This document shows positions 7,457-16,052 of a DNA stretch of 20,084 nt, piece after piece (the first letter of the stretch is position 1; the number at the start of each line of letters is the position of its first letter). The notes under the pieces are model-generated. The model was not told the origin of the DNA. It worked only from the letters and a program-made list of their open reading frames with translations, and searched no databases. The position numbers were made by a program, and so were the translations under genes. The stretch comes from an uncultured Clostridia bacterium. GTDB taxonomy: Bacteria > Bacillota > Clostridia > Oscillospirales > Acutalibacteraceae. Where the stretch lies: positions 1-20,084 of the forward strand of contig CAMFZJ010000008.1 of assembly GCA_946004305.1 (NCBI GenBank), read 5' to 3'.

Positions 7457-8422
7457 TTATTCAGCAGCGATTGCTTCATAATCATCAGGAATTTCGATTC
7501 CTAATTCTTTACAGATTTCCTTGTTATACTTCTTAGTTACCTTTGGAGCATACTCAATCTTCATTTCTGAAATATCTTTACCGTCTGCAAGAATTTCTGC
7601 TGCCATTTCACCGGTCTTGTAACCGATGTCATAGTAAGAAATTGAAAGTGTTGCAACACCGCAACCCTGACAGATACCCTCTTCACCGGCAATGATAGGT
7701 TTCTTAGCCTTAAGAGCAACATTTTTGATAGCGTCTGTACAAGAAGCTGCTGTATTATCTGTTGGAACATAGAGAACATCTGAATCGTCACAAGCTGACT
7801 TTGTTACAGAAGCAACATCATTTGAGTCAGAGAATTTGTAAGACTTAACTTCATATCCCATATCCTCAAGGATTGGTGTGATTGTATTAGCCTGATAAGC
7901 TGAGTTTGCTTCAGCTGAACAATAAAGAATACCAACCTTTTTAGCGTCAGGGAAAAGCTCGTTTAACATTTTAGCCTGCTCATCAAGAGGAGCAAGGTCA
8001 GATGTACCGGATATGTTACCGCCAACTGTACCGCTGAAATCTTTTAATTCAAGAGCAGTAGCATAGTCGGTAACTGATGTACCAAGAATCGGAATATCCT
8101 TTGTTGCAGATGCAGCAGCCTGAAGAGCAGGTGTAGCATTAGCAAGGATTAAATCATATTTACTGCTAACAAACTGATTTACGATAGTTGAACAAGTTGC
8201 TGAATCACCGGCAGCATTCTGCTCGTCAAATACTACCTTATCTTCGCCTAGCTTTTCAACAAGTGCTTCCCTGAAGCCCTTTGTAGCAGCGTCAAGTGCT
8301 TCGTGCTGTACAAGCTGACAAATACCGATGTTGTAAACCTTACTTTCACCGCATCCTGTAGCGAACACTGCAACTGATACAATCATTAAAACTGAAAGTA
8401 ATAATGCGATAACTTTTTTCAT
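7457..8422 (-). CDS. ABC transporter substrate-binding lipoprotein (COG2984-type)
   Basis: The 321-residue product begins with a lipoprotein signal: MKK, a hydrophobic stretch, and the lipobox ATGC with the lipidated Cys24. The mature part is a periplasmic-binding-protein fold of the COG2984 kind (VYNIGICQLVQHEALDAATKGF after the signal; PILGTSVTDYATALELKDF; KKVGILYCSAEANSA; VLYVPTDNTAAS; GVATLSISYYDIGYKTGEMAAEIL). It would be anchored on the outer face of the membrane and deliver its ligand to the neighbouring permease and ATPase. Related systems bind aromatic amino acids (TrpX), but no ligand can be assigned here. It is the first gene of its operon, with a consensus promoter and a GAGGAGG ribosome binding site (8431-8437). 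Confidence 0.92.
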   Translation of the reverse strand: MKKVIALLLSVLMIVSVAVFATGCGESKVYNIGICQLVQHEALDAATKGFREALVEKLGEDKVVFDEQNAAGDSATCSTIVNQFVSSKYDLILANATPALQAAASATKDIPILGTSVTDYATALELKDFSGTVGGNISGTSDLAPLDEQAKMLNELFPDAKKVGILYCSAEANSAYQANTITPILEDMGYEVKSYKFSDSNDVASVTKSACDDSDVLYVPTDNTAASCTDAIKNVALKAKKPIIAGEEGICQGCGVATLSISYYDIGYKTGEMAAEILADGKDISEMKIEYAPKVTKKYNKEICKELGIEIPDDYEAIAAE

Positions 8423-8438
8423 TAATTTTTCCTCCTCG

Positions 8439-8462
8439 TTTTAGCACTTTTATGTGCTAAAA
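8439..8462. promoter_or_regulatory. 9-bp inverted repeat in the leader of the ABC operon
   Basis: TTTTAGCAC (8439-8447), six bases, then GTGCTAAAA (8454-8462): a perfect inverted repeat between the predicted transcription start (about 8471) and the ribosome binding site. It could be a repressor operator or an RNA hairpin that shields the start region. The core TTAGCAC/GTGCTAA is the same as in CIRCE, but the arms lack the TC/GA ends and the spacing is seven bases shorter. Confidence 0.7.
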
Positions 8463-8477
8463 TAATTTACAATTCTC

Positions 8478-8506
8478 ATTATATAACAATATTTTTACTG
8501 TGTCAA
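8478..8506 (-). promoter_or_regulatory. Consensus sigma-A promoter of the ABC operon
   Basis: On the minus strand TTGACA (8501-8506), 17 bp, TATAAT (8478-8483): a perfect match to the sigma-A consensus in both boxes and spacing. The -35 box begins only 19 bases after the dnaE stop codon, with no intrinsic terminator seen in between, so some read-through from dnaE is likely. Confidence 0.88.
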
Positions 8507-8524
8507 TAATTTTTGTGTAAAATG

Positions 8525-11500
8525 CTAACAAATAACAACATTGTCATTTCCGAGCTGACGTTTTAGTTCTTCAACCATAACATCATTAAGACTTACCCAC
8601 ATAGTATTAGGAGCTAAAAGCCGTTTTTGTGTATCAGTAAGATAGAACACTACCGGTGTGTTGCCTTCAAAAATATCAAGGACCCTTACTGCTTTATTAT
8701 AAAGAGCAGTATCAAGATTATCAATTCTCAGAAAAAGCTTAGGAGACTTATTTTTTGCAGGCTGTTTACTATGATTTTCAGATTTATTAGCAGTTAAATT
8801 ATTTCTTGGCATTTTATCATCAGGAATTTTTAGCACCTGATTACAAATTATCTTTGGCTCCTCATCTTCCTTAAAAGATACTGTACCTTGAATTTCAACA
8901 ACACTACTTGGACCTAACAATCCGCCGTATTTTGAATAAGCATCAGGAAAAACTATTACTTCTATTGAGCCGTATCTGTCCTCAACCTGTACAAATGCCA
9001 TCAATTGATTATTCTTGGTGGTTTGGTTTTTAATTTTGGACACAATGCAGACTACAGATACCTGTTGTCGGTCTTTGTAGTTGTTCTGTTCAGAATTAAT
9101 TATATCACCGATTTTATCTGCATTTATTGCCGTAATATAATCGTCATACTCACTGATAGGGTGACCGCTTAAGTACATTCCCGCAACTTCATTTTCCATA
9201 AACAGAAGCTCGGCTTTGGAATATTCATCAAGCACAGGTATTTCAGGTTCTGCACTTTGGGCGTTATTACTGTCACCAAAATCAAAAAATGACATTTGTC
9301 CTTGAACATTTTTCCTGTTGTCAAATTCCAAATCTGACAAGACAGCTTTCATTACAGCAAACATCTGTCGGCGGTTGGCTCCTAAATTATCCAAAGCTCC
9401 GCACTTAATAAGGCTTTCTAAAGCCCTGCTGTTTAATCCCTGTCCATACAAACGCTTGCAAAAATTGTAAAAGCTTGTAAATTCCCCGGTTTCTCTTTCT
9501 TTGATAATTGAGTCAATAAAGCTTTTACCAAGGTTTTTAATTGCAAGAAGTCCGTATCTTATATTTTCGCCTGATACTGTAAACTGATAATAGCTATGAT
9601 TTACACTTGGGGGTAAAATCTCTATTCCCAAAGAGTGGCATTCTACAATATATGACGACAGTTTATTTTGATTATCAAGAACACTTGACATCAAGGCAGC
9701 CATATATTCCATTGGATAGTGGCACTTAAGCCAAGCCGTCTGATAGGAAACCTTTGCATAAGCAGTTGCGTGGGATTTATTAAAAGCGTAGGAAGCAAAG
9801 CTTTCCATTTCGTCATATATAGAAATTGCAGTTTTTTCGTCAACACCTCGTCTTAAGCATCCCTCAACTATGATGTTACCCTTATCATCAGTTAAGCCGT
9901 GTATAAAAACATTTCGTTCTTTTTCCATAACGTCATGTTTCTTTTTGCTCATAGCTCTGCGTACTATATCTGCCCGTCCTAAGGAATAGCCTGCAAGAGT
10001 CCTGAGAATCTGCATTACCTGTTCCTGATAAACAATACATCCATAGGTTACTTTGAGTATATCCTTTAAAAGAGGGTGCTTATATCGAATATGACCGGGG
10101 TTATGCCTACAATCTATATAGGTTGGAATACTATCCATAGGTCCCGGACGATAAAGGGAAATAACCGCAATTAAATCTTCAAGACTTTCCGGTTTAAGTT
10201 GGGTAAGAACATTTTTCATTCCCTGTGATTCAAACTGGAATACACCTTCGCTGTTACCTGAGGACATCATTTTAAATACTGCTTTATCGGATTCGTCAAT
10301 ACTGTCAATTGAAAAGTCAGGTTCTTTTTGATGTATCATTTTAACAGTATCGTTAATTACTGTTAGGTTACGAAGTCCAAGGAAATCCATTTTTAAAAGT
10401 CCCAGTTCTTCCAAGGTTGTCATTGTAAACTGGGTTACAATGTTACCGTCATTACTTGCAAGAGGAACATAATCCGATACCGGTTGTTCTGTAATAACTA
10501 CACCGGCGGCGTGGGTTGTGGCGTGGCGTGGCATACCTTCAATAGACATTGCTACATCTATAAGGTTTTTGATTTCCGGATCACTGTCATATCGTTTTTT
10601 AAGCTCTGATGACTGCATAGAAAGGGCTTTTTCTATTGTCATACCAATTTCCATAGGCACAAGCTTTGCAACCTGATCAACTACTCCGTATGGCACGGCT
10701 AAAGCTCTGCCTACATCACGAATTGAGCCTCTTGCCGCCATTGTGCCAAAGGCTATAATCTGAGCAACGTGGTCTGCTCCGTATTTTCTGATTACATAAT
10801 CTATTACTTCAGAGCGTCTGTCCTTGCAGAAGTCTATATCAAAATCAGGCATACTTACACGTTCGGGATTTAAAAATCGCTCAAAAAGAAGATTATACTT
10901 AATGGGGTCAACGTCTGTTATTCCGATACAGTAAGCACACAAGGAGCCGGCTCCCGAGCCTCTGCCCGGACCTACAGGAATACCTTGACTTTTTGCAAAC
11001 TGCACAAAGTCATTAACAATAAGGTAATAATCTACAAAGCCCATATCACGGACTGTTGAAAGCTCATATTCCAAACGGTTTATTAAGGATTCAGCAGGAT
11101 TACCATAATGCTTTTTTAGTCCTTTGTAGCATTGTTCTCTGAAATATTCGTAGTGATCTACACCCTCAGGCAGGTCATAATGAGGTAGTTTTCTTACTCC
11201 AAATTCAAAATCCACATTACATCTGTCAGCTATGAGCTGGGTATTATCAAAAGCCTGTGGAATATCAGGAAACAGACTACGCATTTCTTCTTCAGATTTT
11301 AGATAAAACTCATCTGTTTTAAACTCCATAGGGTTTTCATCATTTATAGTTTTATTTGTTTGAATACACAGAAGAATACTGTGGGTTCTGGAGTCACTTT
11401 TCCTTATGTAATGAGAATCATTAGTAACTACCAAAGGTGCGTCAATTTCATTTGCAATTTTGATTAGGTAAGGGTTAATTCTAAGCTGTTCTTCAATCGA

Positions 11501-12031
11501 ATGATTTTGCAGTTCAATAAAGAAATTATCTTTACCAAATAAATTTTGATAGTACCGGGCTTTTTCTTTTGCACTGTTATAGTCATTTTTTAAAAGCTTT
11601 TGAGGTATTTCACCGGCTAAACAAGCTGATAAGCATATTAAACCCTCTGAGTATTTCTCTAAAAGACTATCGTCAATTCGCGGTTTATTGTAAAAGCCTT
11701 CGGTAAAACCTAAGGATACGAGCTTAATTAGGTTATAGTAGCCTGTGTTATTTTCACACAAAAGCACCATATGGTAATAATCCTTATCTAAATCAAAGGT
11801 TTTATCAAATCTTGTTCTTGGTGCAACATAAACCTCACATCCGATTATGGGCTTTATACCTTCTTTTTTGCAGGCACGGTAAAAATCCACAGCGCCGTAC
11901 ATAACGCCATGGTCGGTTATAGCAAGGGCAGTTTGTCCCATTTCCTTTGCTGCCCTTGGCAAATCTTTAATTCTGCAAGCACCGTCAAGCAAGCTATACT
12001 CGCTGTGAACGTGTAAATGTGTAAAAGCCAT
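8525..12031 (-). CDS. dnaE: DNA polymerase III alpha subunit
   Basis: This 1168-residue protein is a C-family replicative DNA polymerase of the DnaE type. The N-terminal PHP domain (about 1-210) keeps the metal-binding pattern HLHVHSEYSLLDG (His7, His9), ITDHG (Asp40, His41) and VTNDSHY (Asp205, His207). The polymerase core has PGRGSGAGS and MPDFDIDF with the catalytic acidic residues around 398-400, and LKMDFLGL for the third. A C-terminal OB-fold is visible around VSVVCIVSKIKNQTTKNNQLMAFVQVEDR (written here in parts of one segment near residue 1000). The length is close to E. coli-type DnaE and there is no PolC exonuclease insertion. The start lies three bases after the xseA stop, and its AGGAAG ribosome binding site is inside xseA, so the genes are coupled. 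Confidence 0.96.
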   Translation of the reverse strand: MAFTHLHVHSEYSLLDGACRIKDLPRAAKEMGQTALAITDHGVMYGAVDFYRACKKEGIKPIIGCEVYVAPRTRFDKTFDLDKDYYHMVLLCENNTGYYNLIKLVSLGFTEGFYNKPRIDDSLLEKYSEGLICLSACLAGEIPQKLLKNDYNSAKEKARYYQNLFGKDNFFIELQNHSIEEQLRINPYLIKIANEIDAPLVVTNDSHYIRKSDSRTHSILLCIQTNKTINDENPMEFKTDEFYLKSEEEMRSLFPDIPQAFDNTQLIADRCNVDFEFGVRKLPHYDLPEGVDHYEYFREQCYKGLKKHYGNPAESLINRLEYELSTVRDMGFVDYYLIVNDFVQFAKSQGIPVGPGRGSGAGSLCAYCIGITDVDPIKYNLLFERFLNPERVSMPDFDIDFCKDRRSEVIDYVIRKYGADHVAQIIAFGTMAARGSIRDVGRALAVPYGVVDQVAKLVPMEIGMTIEKALSMQSSELKKRYDSDPEIKNLIDVAMSIEGMPRHATTHAAGVVITEQPVSDYVPLASNDGNIVTQFTMTTLEELGLLKMDFLGLRNLTVINDTVKMIHQKEPDFSIDSIDESDKAVFKMMSSGNSEGVFQFESQGMKNVLTQLKPESLEDLIAVISLYRPGPMDSIPTYIDCRHNPGHIRYKHPLLKDILKVTYGCIVYQEQVMQILRTLAGYSLGRADIVRRAMSKKKHDVMEKERNVFIHGLTDDKGNIIVEGCLRRGVDEKTAISIYDEMESFASYAFNKSHATAYAKVSYQTAWLKCHYPMEYMAALMSSVLDNQNKLSSYIVECHSLGIEILPPSVNHSYYQFTVSGENIRYGLLAIKNLGKSFIDSIIKERETGEFTSFYNFCKRLYGQGLNSRALESLIKCGALDNLGANRRQMFAVMKAVLSDLEFDNRKNVQGQMSFFDFGDSNNAQSAEPEIPVLDEYSKAELLFMENEVAGMYLSGHPISEYDDYITAINADKIGDIINSEQNNYKDRQQVSVVCIVSKIKNQTTKNNQLMAFVQVEDRYGSIEVIVFPDAYSKYGGLLGPSSVVEIQGTVSFKEDEEPKIICNQVLKIPDDKMPRNNLTANKSENHSKQPAKNKSPKLFLRIDNLDTALYNKAVRVLDIFEGNTPVVFYLTDTQKRLLAPNTMWVSLNDVMVEELKRQLGNDNVVIC

Positions 12032-12034
12032 TAA

Positions 12035-13249
12035 TTACACTTCCTGTACCTTTGCATTTATACTGCCGTCTTTAAAAGTGACTTTTAATATATCGTTTTT
12101 TTCCACTTCTTTTACAGAAGTAATTACTTTTTTGTCCTTTTGGGTTATAGAATAACCTCTTTGCAACACAGAAACAGGGTTTAAGACTTCAAGCTTTGAG
12201 CCTAGATTACTTATCGTTTCTGTTGCTGTTGAAATTCTGTTATTAGCGTAATTCTTTATGATATTTTCCTGTTTTATAAGCTTTTGATAATATTCCTGAC
12301 AACGCTTTTCAGGAGAGTTATTATTCAAAACAAGTTTAGATTCTGCAAGCTTATGTTTATATTTAGAAATGTTATTTTCAATTATTGATGTAATATACTG
12401 CTGTTGGGATTGATAGTAGGAAATAAGCTCCTCTCTGTCCGGCACAGCCAATTCAGCGGCAGCAGACGGAGTTGGAGCTCGTAAGTCTGATACAAAATCG
12501 CAAATTGTAAAGTCAGTTTCGTGACCTACTGCTGAAATAATAGGTATGTTACTGGCATAAATTGCATAAGCCAGTTCTTCGCTGTTAAATGCCCACAAAT
12601 CTTCAATGGAGCCGCCGCCTCTGCCGATAATAATAACATCGGCACAATCGTATTCATTGAATGTATTAACCGCATTAACAAGCTGTTCCGGCGCACCCGA
12701 GCCTTGTACTAAAACAGGATACAGTACAATATCTGCTGAGGGGAATCGTCTGTTAAGTATATTGCGTATATCCTGCAAAGCGGCTCCCGTGGGAGAAGTT
12801 ATAACTCCAACCGTTTTAGGAAATTTAGGGATAGGCTTTTTATGAGAGTTATCAAACAATCCTTTTTCCTGAAGCTGTTTTTTAAGCTGTTCAAAAGCTA
12901 AGGTTAATGCGCCTATTCCGTCAGGCTGCATATCTTCTGCATAAAACTGGTAACTGCCTGAAGATTCATAAAGAGAAACCCTCCCCCTTGCTATAACCTT
13001 CATTCCCTCCTCCGGTTTAAAACGCAGATTACGGGCATTACCTGCAAACATTACAGACTTTATTACTGCATTTTTATCCTTTAAACTGAAATAAATATGA
13101 CCGCTTTTATAGTGGTCTGTAAGGTTACTTATTTCTCCGGTTAAAAAAACACAGCTAAGGTGTGCGTCATTATCAAGCAAGGATTTAACATAATAATTTA
13201 ATTGTGACACAGAAATTATGCGTGGCTTTGTAAAATCGGGATTAATCAT
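12035..13249 (-). CDS. xseA: Exodeoxyribonuclease VII large subunit
   Basis: ExoVII degrades single-stranded DNA in both directions; XseA is its catalytic subunit. The 404-residue product has the N-terminal OB-fold (ISVSQLNYYVKSLL ... CVFLTGEISNLTDHYKSGHIYFSLKD), the central nuclease domain (GVITSPTGAALQDI, IIIGRGGGSIEDLWAFN, ISAVGHETDFTICDFVSD, RAPTPSAAAELA), then a long helical, coiled-coil-like region and a C-terminal NPVSVLQRGYSIT segment. The frame opens seven codons earlier at 13270, but the inner ATG at 13249 has AAAGG seven bases upstream and is preferred. It overlaps the preceding TsaD-like gene by eight bases. The small subunit gene xseB usually follows xseA; here dnaE follows directly. 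Confidence 0.95.
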   Translation of the reverse strand: MINPDFTKPRIISVSQLNYYVKSLLDNDAHLSCVFLTGEISNLTDHYKSGHIYFSLKDKNAVIKSVMFAGNARNLRFKPEEGMKVIARGRVSLYESSGSYQFYAEDMQPDGIGALTLAFEQLKKQLQEKGLFDNSHKKPIPKFPKTVGVITSPTGAALQDIRNILNRRFPSADIVLYPVLVQGSGAPEQLVNAVNTFNEYDCADVIIIGRGGGSIEDLWAFNSEELAYAIYASNIPIISAVGHETDFTICDFVSDLRAPTPSAAAELAVPDREELISYYQSQQQYITSIIENNISKYKHKLAESKLVLNNNSPEKRCQEYYQKLIKQENIIKNYANNRISTATETISNLGSKLEVLNPVSVLQRGYSITQKDKKVITSVKEVEKNDILKVTFKDGSINAKVQEV

Positions 13250-14177
13250 TTTGCGCCTTTCTATATGCAAGATATGCTGTTCCTACAGCATTGTCTGAAG
13301 AAAGCTCTGAACTTGCAAATATACCATTATAATTAGATTCAATGGTTTTTCTGATAATTGAATTTGACATAACTCCTCCTGAATAAAGAAAAGGGATATT
13401 GCCGTATTTGACTTTTAGCTTTTCTGTAATTTTACAGATAGCAGCTTCAATATATTTAAGACAATAGTAAGATATTTTCTCTTTGCTTTCCCCGTTTTCA
13501 AACATTTTTCTGCATATATTCTCTAGTCCGCTGAGGCAACAGTTTGCGCCTTTGAGGGTTGGTTTAACACTTACTTTTCCGTTATAGGCTAATGCAAGCT
13601 GTTCCAATTCTTTTCCGCAGGGGAATTTTAGCCCTAACATTACCCCTACTCTGTCGATTGCCTGACCTGCATTCAAATCCAAGGTTTCTGCCTCAATTTT
13701 AAGCTGAAAGCCATAATCTATGGGCTTTACAAGCACAGCCTCTGTAGTGCCTCCGCTTATATGAAAAGCTATAAATTCTTTGTTAAATAATTCATAATGC
13801 TCGGAACTAAGTATTGCAGCGGAAATATGCCCCTCCTGATGAGAAAACTCATACAATGGAACATTAAGAGTGGCTGCAATTATTTTAGCAGCATTAAGTC
13901 CCACAGTAAAACAAGGCATATAGGAGCCTTCAACCGGTCTTGGCCTTGAAGAAACACCTACTGCCTTGATTTTATTACAGTCTATGTTTTTTACAAGGTC
14001 CGTATATAATGAATAAAGCTGTTGCGTATGGTGAAACACAGCATCACTCTGTCTTAGTCCGCAAGCGTTTTCCCTTACAGGTAAAAGCTTCCGACAATGG
14101 GAATATTCTCCGCTTTCAGAATACAAAGCTACCGATGTGGTGTAGTTACTGGTGTCAATTCCTAAATAATAGCACAT
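13242..14177 (-). CDS. TsaD/Kae1/Gcp-like protein (M22 family paralogue)
   Basis: This 311-residue protein has the ASKHA fold of the Kae1/TsaD family: YYLGIDTSNYTTSVAL at the start, FTVGLNAAKIIAATL followed by the metal-binding HxxxH (His113, His117), a glycine-rich SGGVMSNS, and a late Asp295 in SSDNAVGTAYLA. TsaD makes the threonylcarbamoyl modification of tRNA A37. The usual PGxxGxLxVG segment reads SSRPRPVEGSYMPCFTVG here, and length and several motifs differ from standard TsaD, so this is more likely the clostridial Gcp-like paralogue than the essential enzyme. A GTG at 14201 could extend it by eight codons, but the ATG at 14177, one base after the nusB stop and with AGGGA nine or ten bases upstream, is the better start. 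Confidence 0.85.
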   Translation of the reverse strand: MCYYLGIDTSNYTTSVALYSESGEYSHCRKLLPVRENACGLRQSDAVFHHTQQLYSLYTDLVKNIDCNKIKAVGVSSRPRPVEGSYMPCFTVGLNAAKIIAATLNVPLYEFSHQEGHISAAILSSEHYELFNKEFIAFHISGGTTEAVLVKPIDYGFQLKIEAETLDLNAGQAIDRVGVMLGLKFPCGKELEQLALAYNGKVSVKPTLKGANCCLSGLENICRKMFENGESKEKISYYCLKYIEAAICKITEKLKVKYGNIPFLYSGGVMSNSIIRKTIESNYNGIFASSELSSDNAVGTAYLAYRKAQND

Positions 14178-14178
14178 A

Positions 14179-14583
14179 TTACATTTCCCTGGAAATTGCA
14201 CCTAATACGCCATTTACAAATTTACTTTCGTCAATGGTATATTTTTTTGCAAGCTCAACAGCTTCATTAATGGCAACACTTGCAGGCACTGAGTCTACAT
14301 ACAGAATTTCGTACAGTGAAAGTCTTAAAATTGCAAGACTTGGCTTTGAGATGCGTTTTAGTGTCCAGCCTTTTTTCAAATGAGCTTCAATTACTTCATC
14401 AAGGTCAGAAAGGTTTTTTTCAACACCAAGGGCGAGTTCTTTAGCATAGCTGTCAAACACTAAATCTCTGCTTTCTTCAGCGCCTTCAATTATGTCATTA
14501 AGCTCTCCTTCGTTGAAAGCTCTTTCAAATATTAAGAAAAAACCTTGTTCTCTTGCTTTAAAACGTGAAATTTTATTTTCCAT
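14179..14583 (-). CDS. nusB: Transcription antitermination factor NusB
   Basis: NusB is a small all-helical RNA-binding protein that joins NusE/S10 on boxA RNA and supports antitermination in rRNA operons. The 134-residue product has the family pattern: SRFKAREQGFFLIFE at the N-terminus, WTLKRISKPSLAILRLSLYEILY, and VPASVAINEAVELAKKY ... KFVNGVLGAI near the C-terminus. It is the first gene of the nusB/TsaD-like/xseA/dnaE operon and has a good promoter 35-63 bases upstream. The ribosome binding site is weak (AAGTGG). The NusB-XseA neighbourhood is common in Firmicutes. Confidence 0.95.
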   Translation of the reverse strand: MENKISRFKAREQGFFLIFERAFNEGELNDIIEGAEESRDLVFDSYAKELALGVEKNLSDLDEVIEAHLKKGWTLKRISKPSLAILRLSLYEILYVDSVPASVAINEAVELAKKYTIDESKFVNGVLGAISREM

Positions 14584-14617
14584 AGTAAACCCACTTTACT
14601 TATATTTATACCCCTAA

Positions 14618-14646
14618 AGTATATCACAGTAAAACATAAATGTAAA
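14618..14646 (-). promoter_or_regulatory. Predicted sigma-A promoter of nusB operon
   Basis: On the minus strand TTTACA (14641-14646), 17 bp, TATACT (14618-14623). It lies between the terminator of the lic-type cluster and nusB, so it would start the nusB-xseA-dnaE transcript. Confidence 0.65.
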
Positions 14647-14672
14647 TAAAAATAAAACCAAATGTATAATAT

Positions 14673-14698
14673 AAAAAGGAGCGAGACTTGCTCGCTCC
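14673..14698 (-). terminator. Terminator of the lic-type cluster
   Basis: GGAGCGAG (14678-14685) and CTCGCTCC (14691-14698) form a G-C-rich 8-bp stem with a 5-base loop, followed on the minus strand by TTTTT (14673-14677). It is placed ten bases after the stop codon of the last gene in the cluster. Confidence 0.9.
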
Positions 14699-14708
14699 AA
14701 AATTTTAA

Positions 14709-16052
14709 TTAATTGTTCCTTGCCTCAAAATACTGGTCCACAGTTTCAGTTTTATATAAATCAGGTACTAAGCTGTAAATATGTTCAGCGAATGTTATAT
14801 ATTCATCCTCGCCCACTTTATATGAGGGACGATTTTCCCTTTCCCACACAAGCTTTGCATAGGTGAAAATCTCATCATCAATATAAAATCCTATATGCTT
14901 TTCAAGATAAAAATCTGTTTTTGCTAAATATTCTTTCAAAAGCTTTTTAAGTTCAGGAACATTCTTTTCATTATAGGCAGATTTCAAAGCATCACGCTTA
15001 GGCTTTAATCTTGACCAAACATCAATCCTTTCAACACAACGCTTAATCTCATAATACTTTTTCATATATTGGCGTTCTAAAGGGTTGTAGTATTTTGACA
15101 TCCAAGTATTGTATTCTTTCTTATTGTCGGCAACTTCAATTAAGGAAGGACCTTTATCCTTGATGTAATCAAGATATTCAGCATAGGGTAAATCACATTC
15201 AGCTATAAGAGAAATTCTGTCAAAATCGTTTTCCTTATCATCATTTGGTTTATAAAAATCTTCCCAATTTTCACCGTAAAAATACTCAAAGAAACTTTCG
15301 GAATTTCCATATATTAAGTAAGTATGTCCCTCAAGTTCAATTTTCTTGGTGTTATTAAATATGTCCATTGGAATTTCATAGGCTTGTCCCATTGGGTCCA
15401 GATACCAATAATAGCTTGGCTTCTCCCCTTCTTTAAGGGTAAGACTATCCAATACATATTTAATTATCTCTTCCTTACTCATTGAACGGCTCTTTAATAT
15501 TCCATAATGAAGCCCATAGTTATTATGGGATTTCATTGGCTTAATATGGAAAAGCTTAGCAATAAATGAATAACCAAAAATTTTGAAAAATACTTTTTTA
15601 GCAAGGAATCTAATAAGGCTTACATTGGTTTTATTATTAACAGCCTGAACATAGTGTTCACAGCCTTTAACCTTATTAGAAACATCCTTTTCTCTTATTG
15701 GCAGGATTACTACGGCAATACCGGGGCAAATGATATGTTCTACACTCTGTCCGTCAAATAACAGCGTGCCTTTGTCAACATATCTAAATTTCATCTGCTT
15801 TAAATCGCTGTTATTATCCCAAGATTCTATAATTCTGCTATCGGGGCAATTCTTTTCAACATATGCTTTTAGCTTATAAATATGAGAAAGGGGCATATAT
15901 ATTCTTGTTGTTACAGCGTTATCAATAAACTTGCCGTATTTATATGCTACCAAAGCTGTTTTATTAGCAAGAACGTAGCGGAGGTTTTCTTTTTCACAGA
16001 TATCTGCGATTTCATCCATAAGTTGGAGTAATCTTTCCTGAACCTCTGTCAT
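14709..16052 (-). CDS. LicD-fold protein lacking the DDDID motif (probable pseudoenzyme)
   Basis: This 447-residue protein aligns without gaps to the upstream LicD over the catalytic segment: KTALVAYKYGKFIDNAVTTR (residues 31-50) against TTLGAVRHEGFIPWDDDID in its neighbour. The acidic DDDID that defines LicD-type nucleotidyltransferase folds reads AVTTR. A second LicD landmark near the end of the domain is kept (FNNTKKIELEGHTYLIYG, then FFEYFYGENWEDFY). The C-terminal ~130 residues are helical and charged and have no recognised domain. Its ATG overlaps the stop of the LicD gene as ATGA, with GGGAGGC eight bases upstream, so the two are translated together. It may be an inactive partner of the active LicD or an enzyme using different residues; the function is unknown. 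Confidence 0.75.
   Translation of the reverse strand: MTEVQERLLQLMDEIADICEKENLRYVLANKTALVAYKYGKFIDNAVTTRIYMPLSHIYKLKAYVEKNCPDSRIIESWDNNSDLKQMKFRYVDKGTLLFDGQSVEHIICPGIAVVILPIREKDVSNKVKGCEHYVQAVNNKTNVSLIRFLAKKVFFKIFGYSFIAKLFHIKPMKSHNNYGLHYGILKSRSMSKEEIIKYVLDSLTLKEGEKPSYYWYLDPMGQAYEIPMDIFNNTKKIELEGHTYLIYGNSESFFEYFYGENWEDFYKPNDDKENDFDRISLIAECDLPYAEYLDYIKDKGPSLIEVADNKKEYNTWMSKYYNPLERQYMKKYYEIKRCVERIDVWSRLKPKRDALKSAYNEKNVPELKKLLKEYLAKTDFYLEKHIGFYIDDEIFTYAKLVWERENRPSYKVGEDEYITFAEHIYSLVPDLYKTETVDQYFEARNN

Noticed and set aside
8439..8462. Second CIRCE element
   Set aside because: The arms match only seven of the nine CIRCE bases and the spacing is far too short, so it does not fit the 9-9-9 rule.
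8423..8524. T-box or other riboswitch controlling the importer
   Set aside because: The distance from predicted transcription start to the start codon is only about 50 bases, too short for a T-box, and no terminator/antiterminator pair is present.
14709..16052. LicD pseudogene caused by frameshift
   Set aside because: The frame is intact over 447 codons with ordinary composition, a good ribosome binding site and an ATGA overlap; only the catalytic residues differ.
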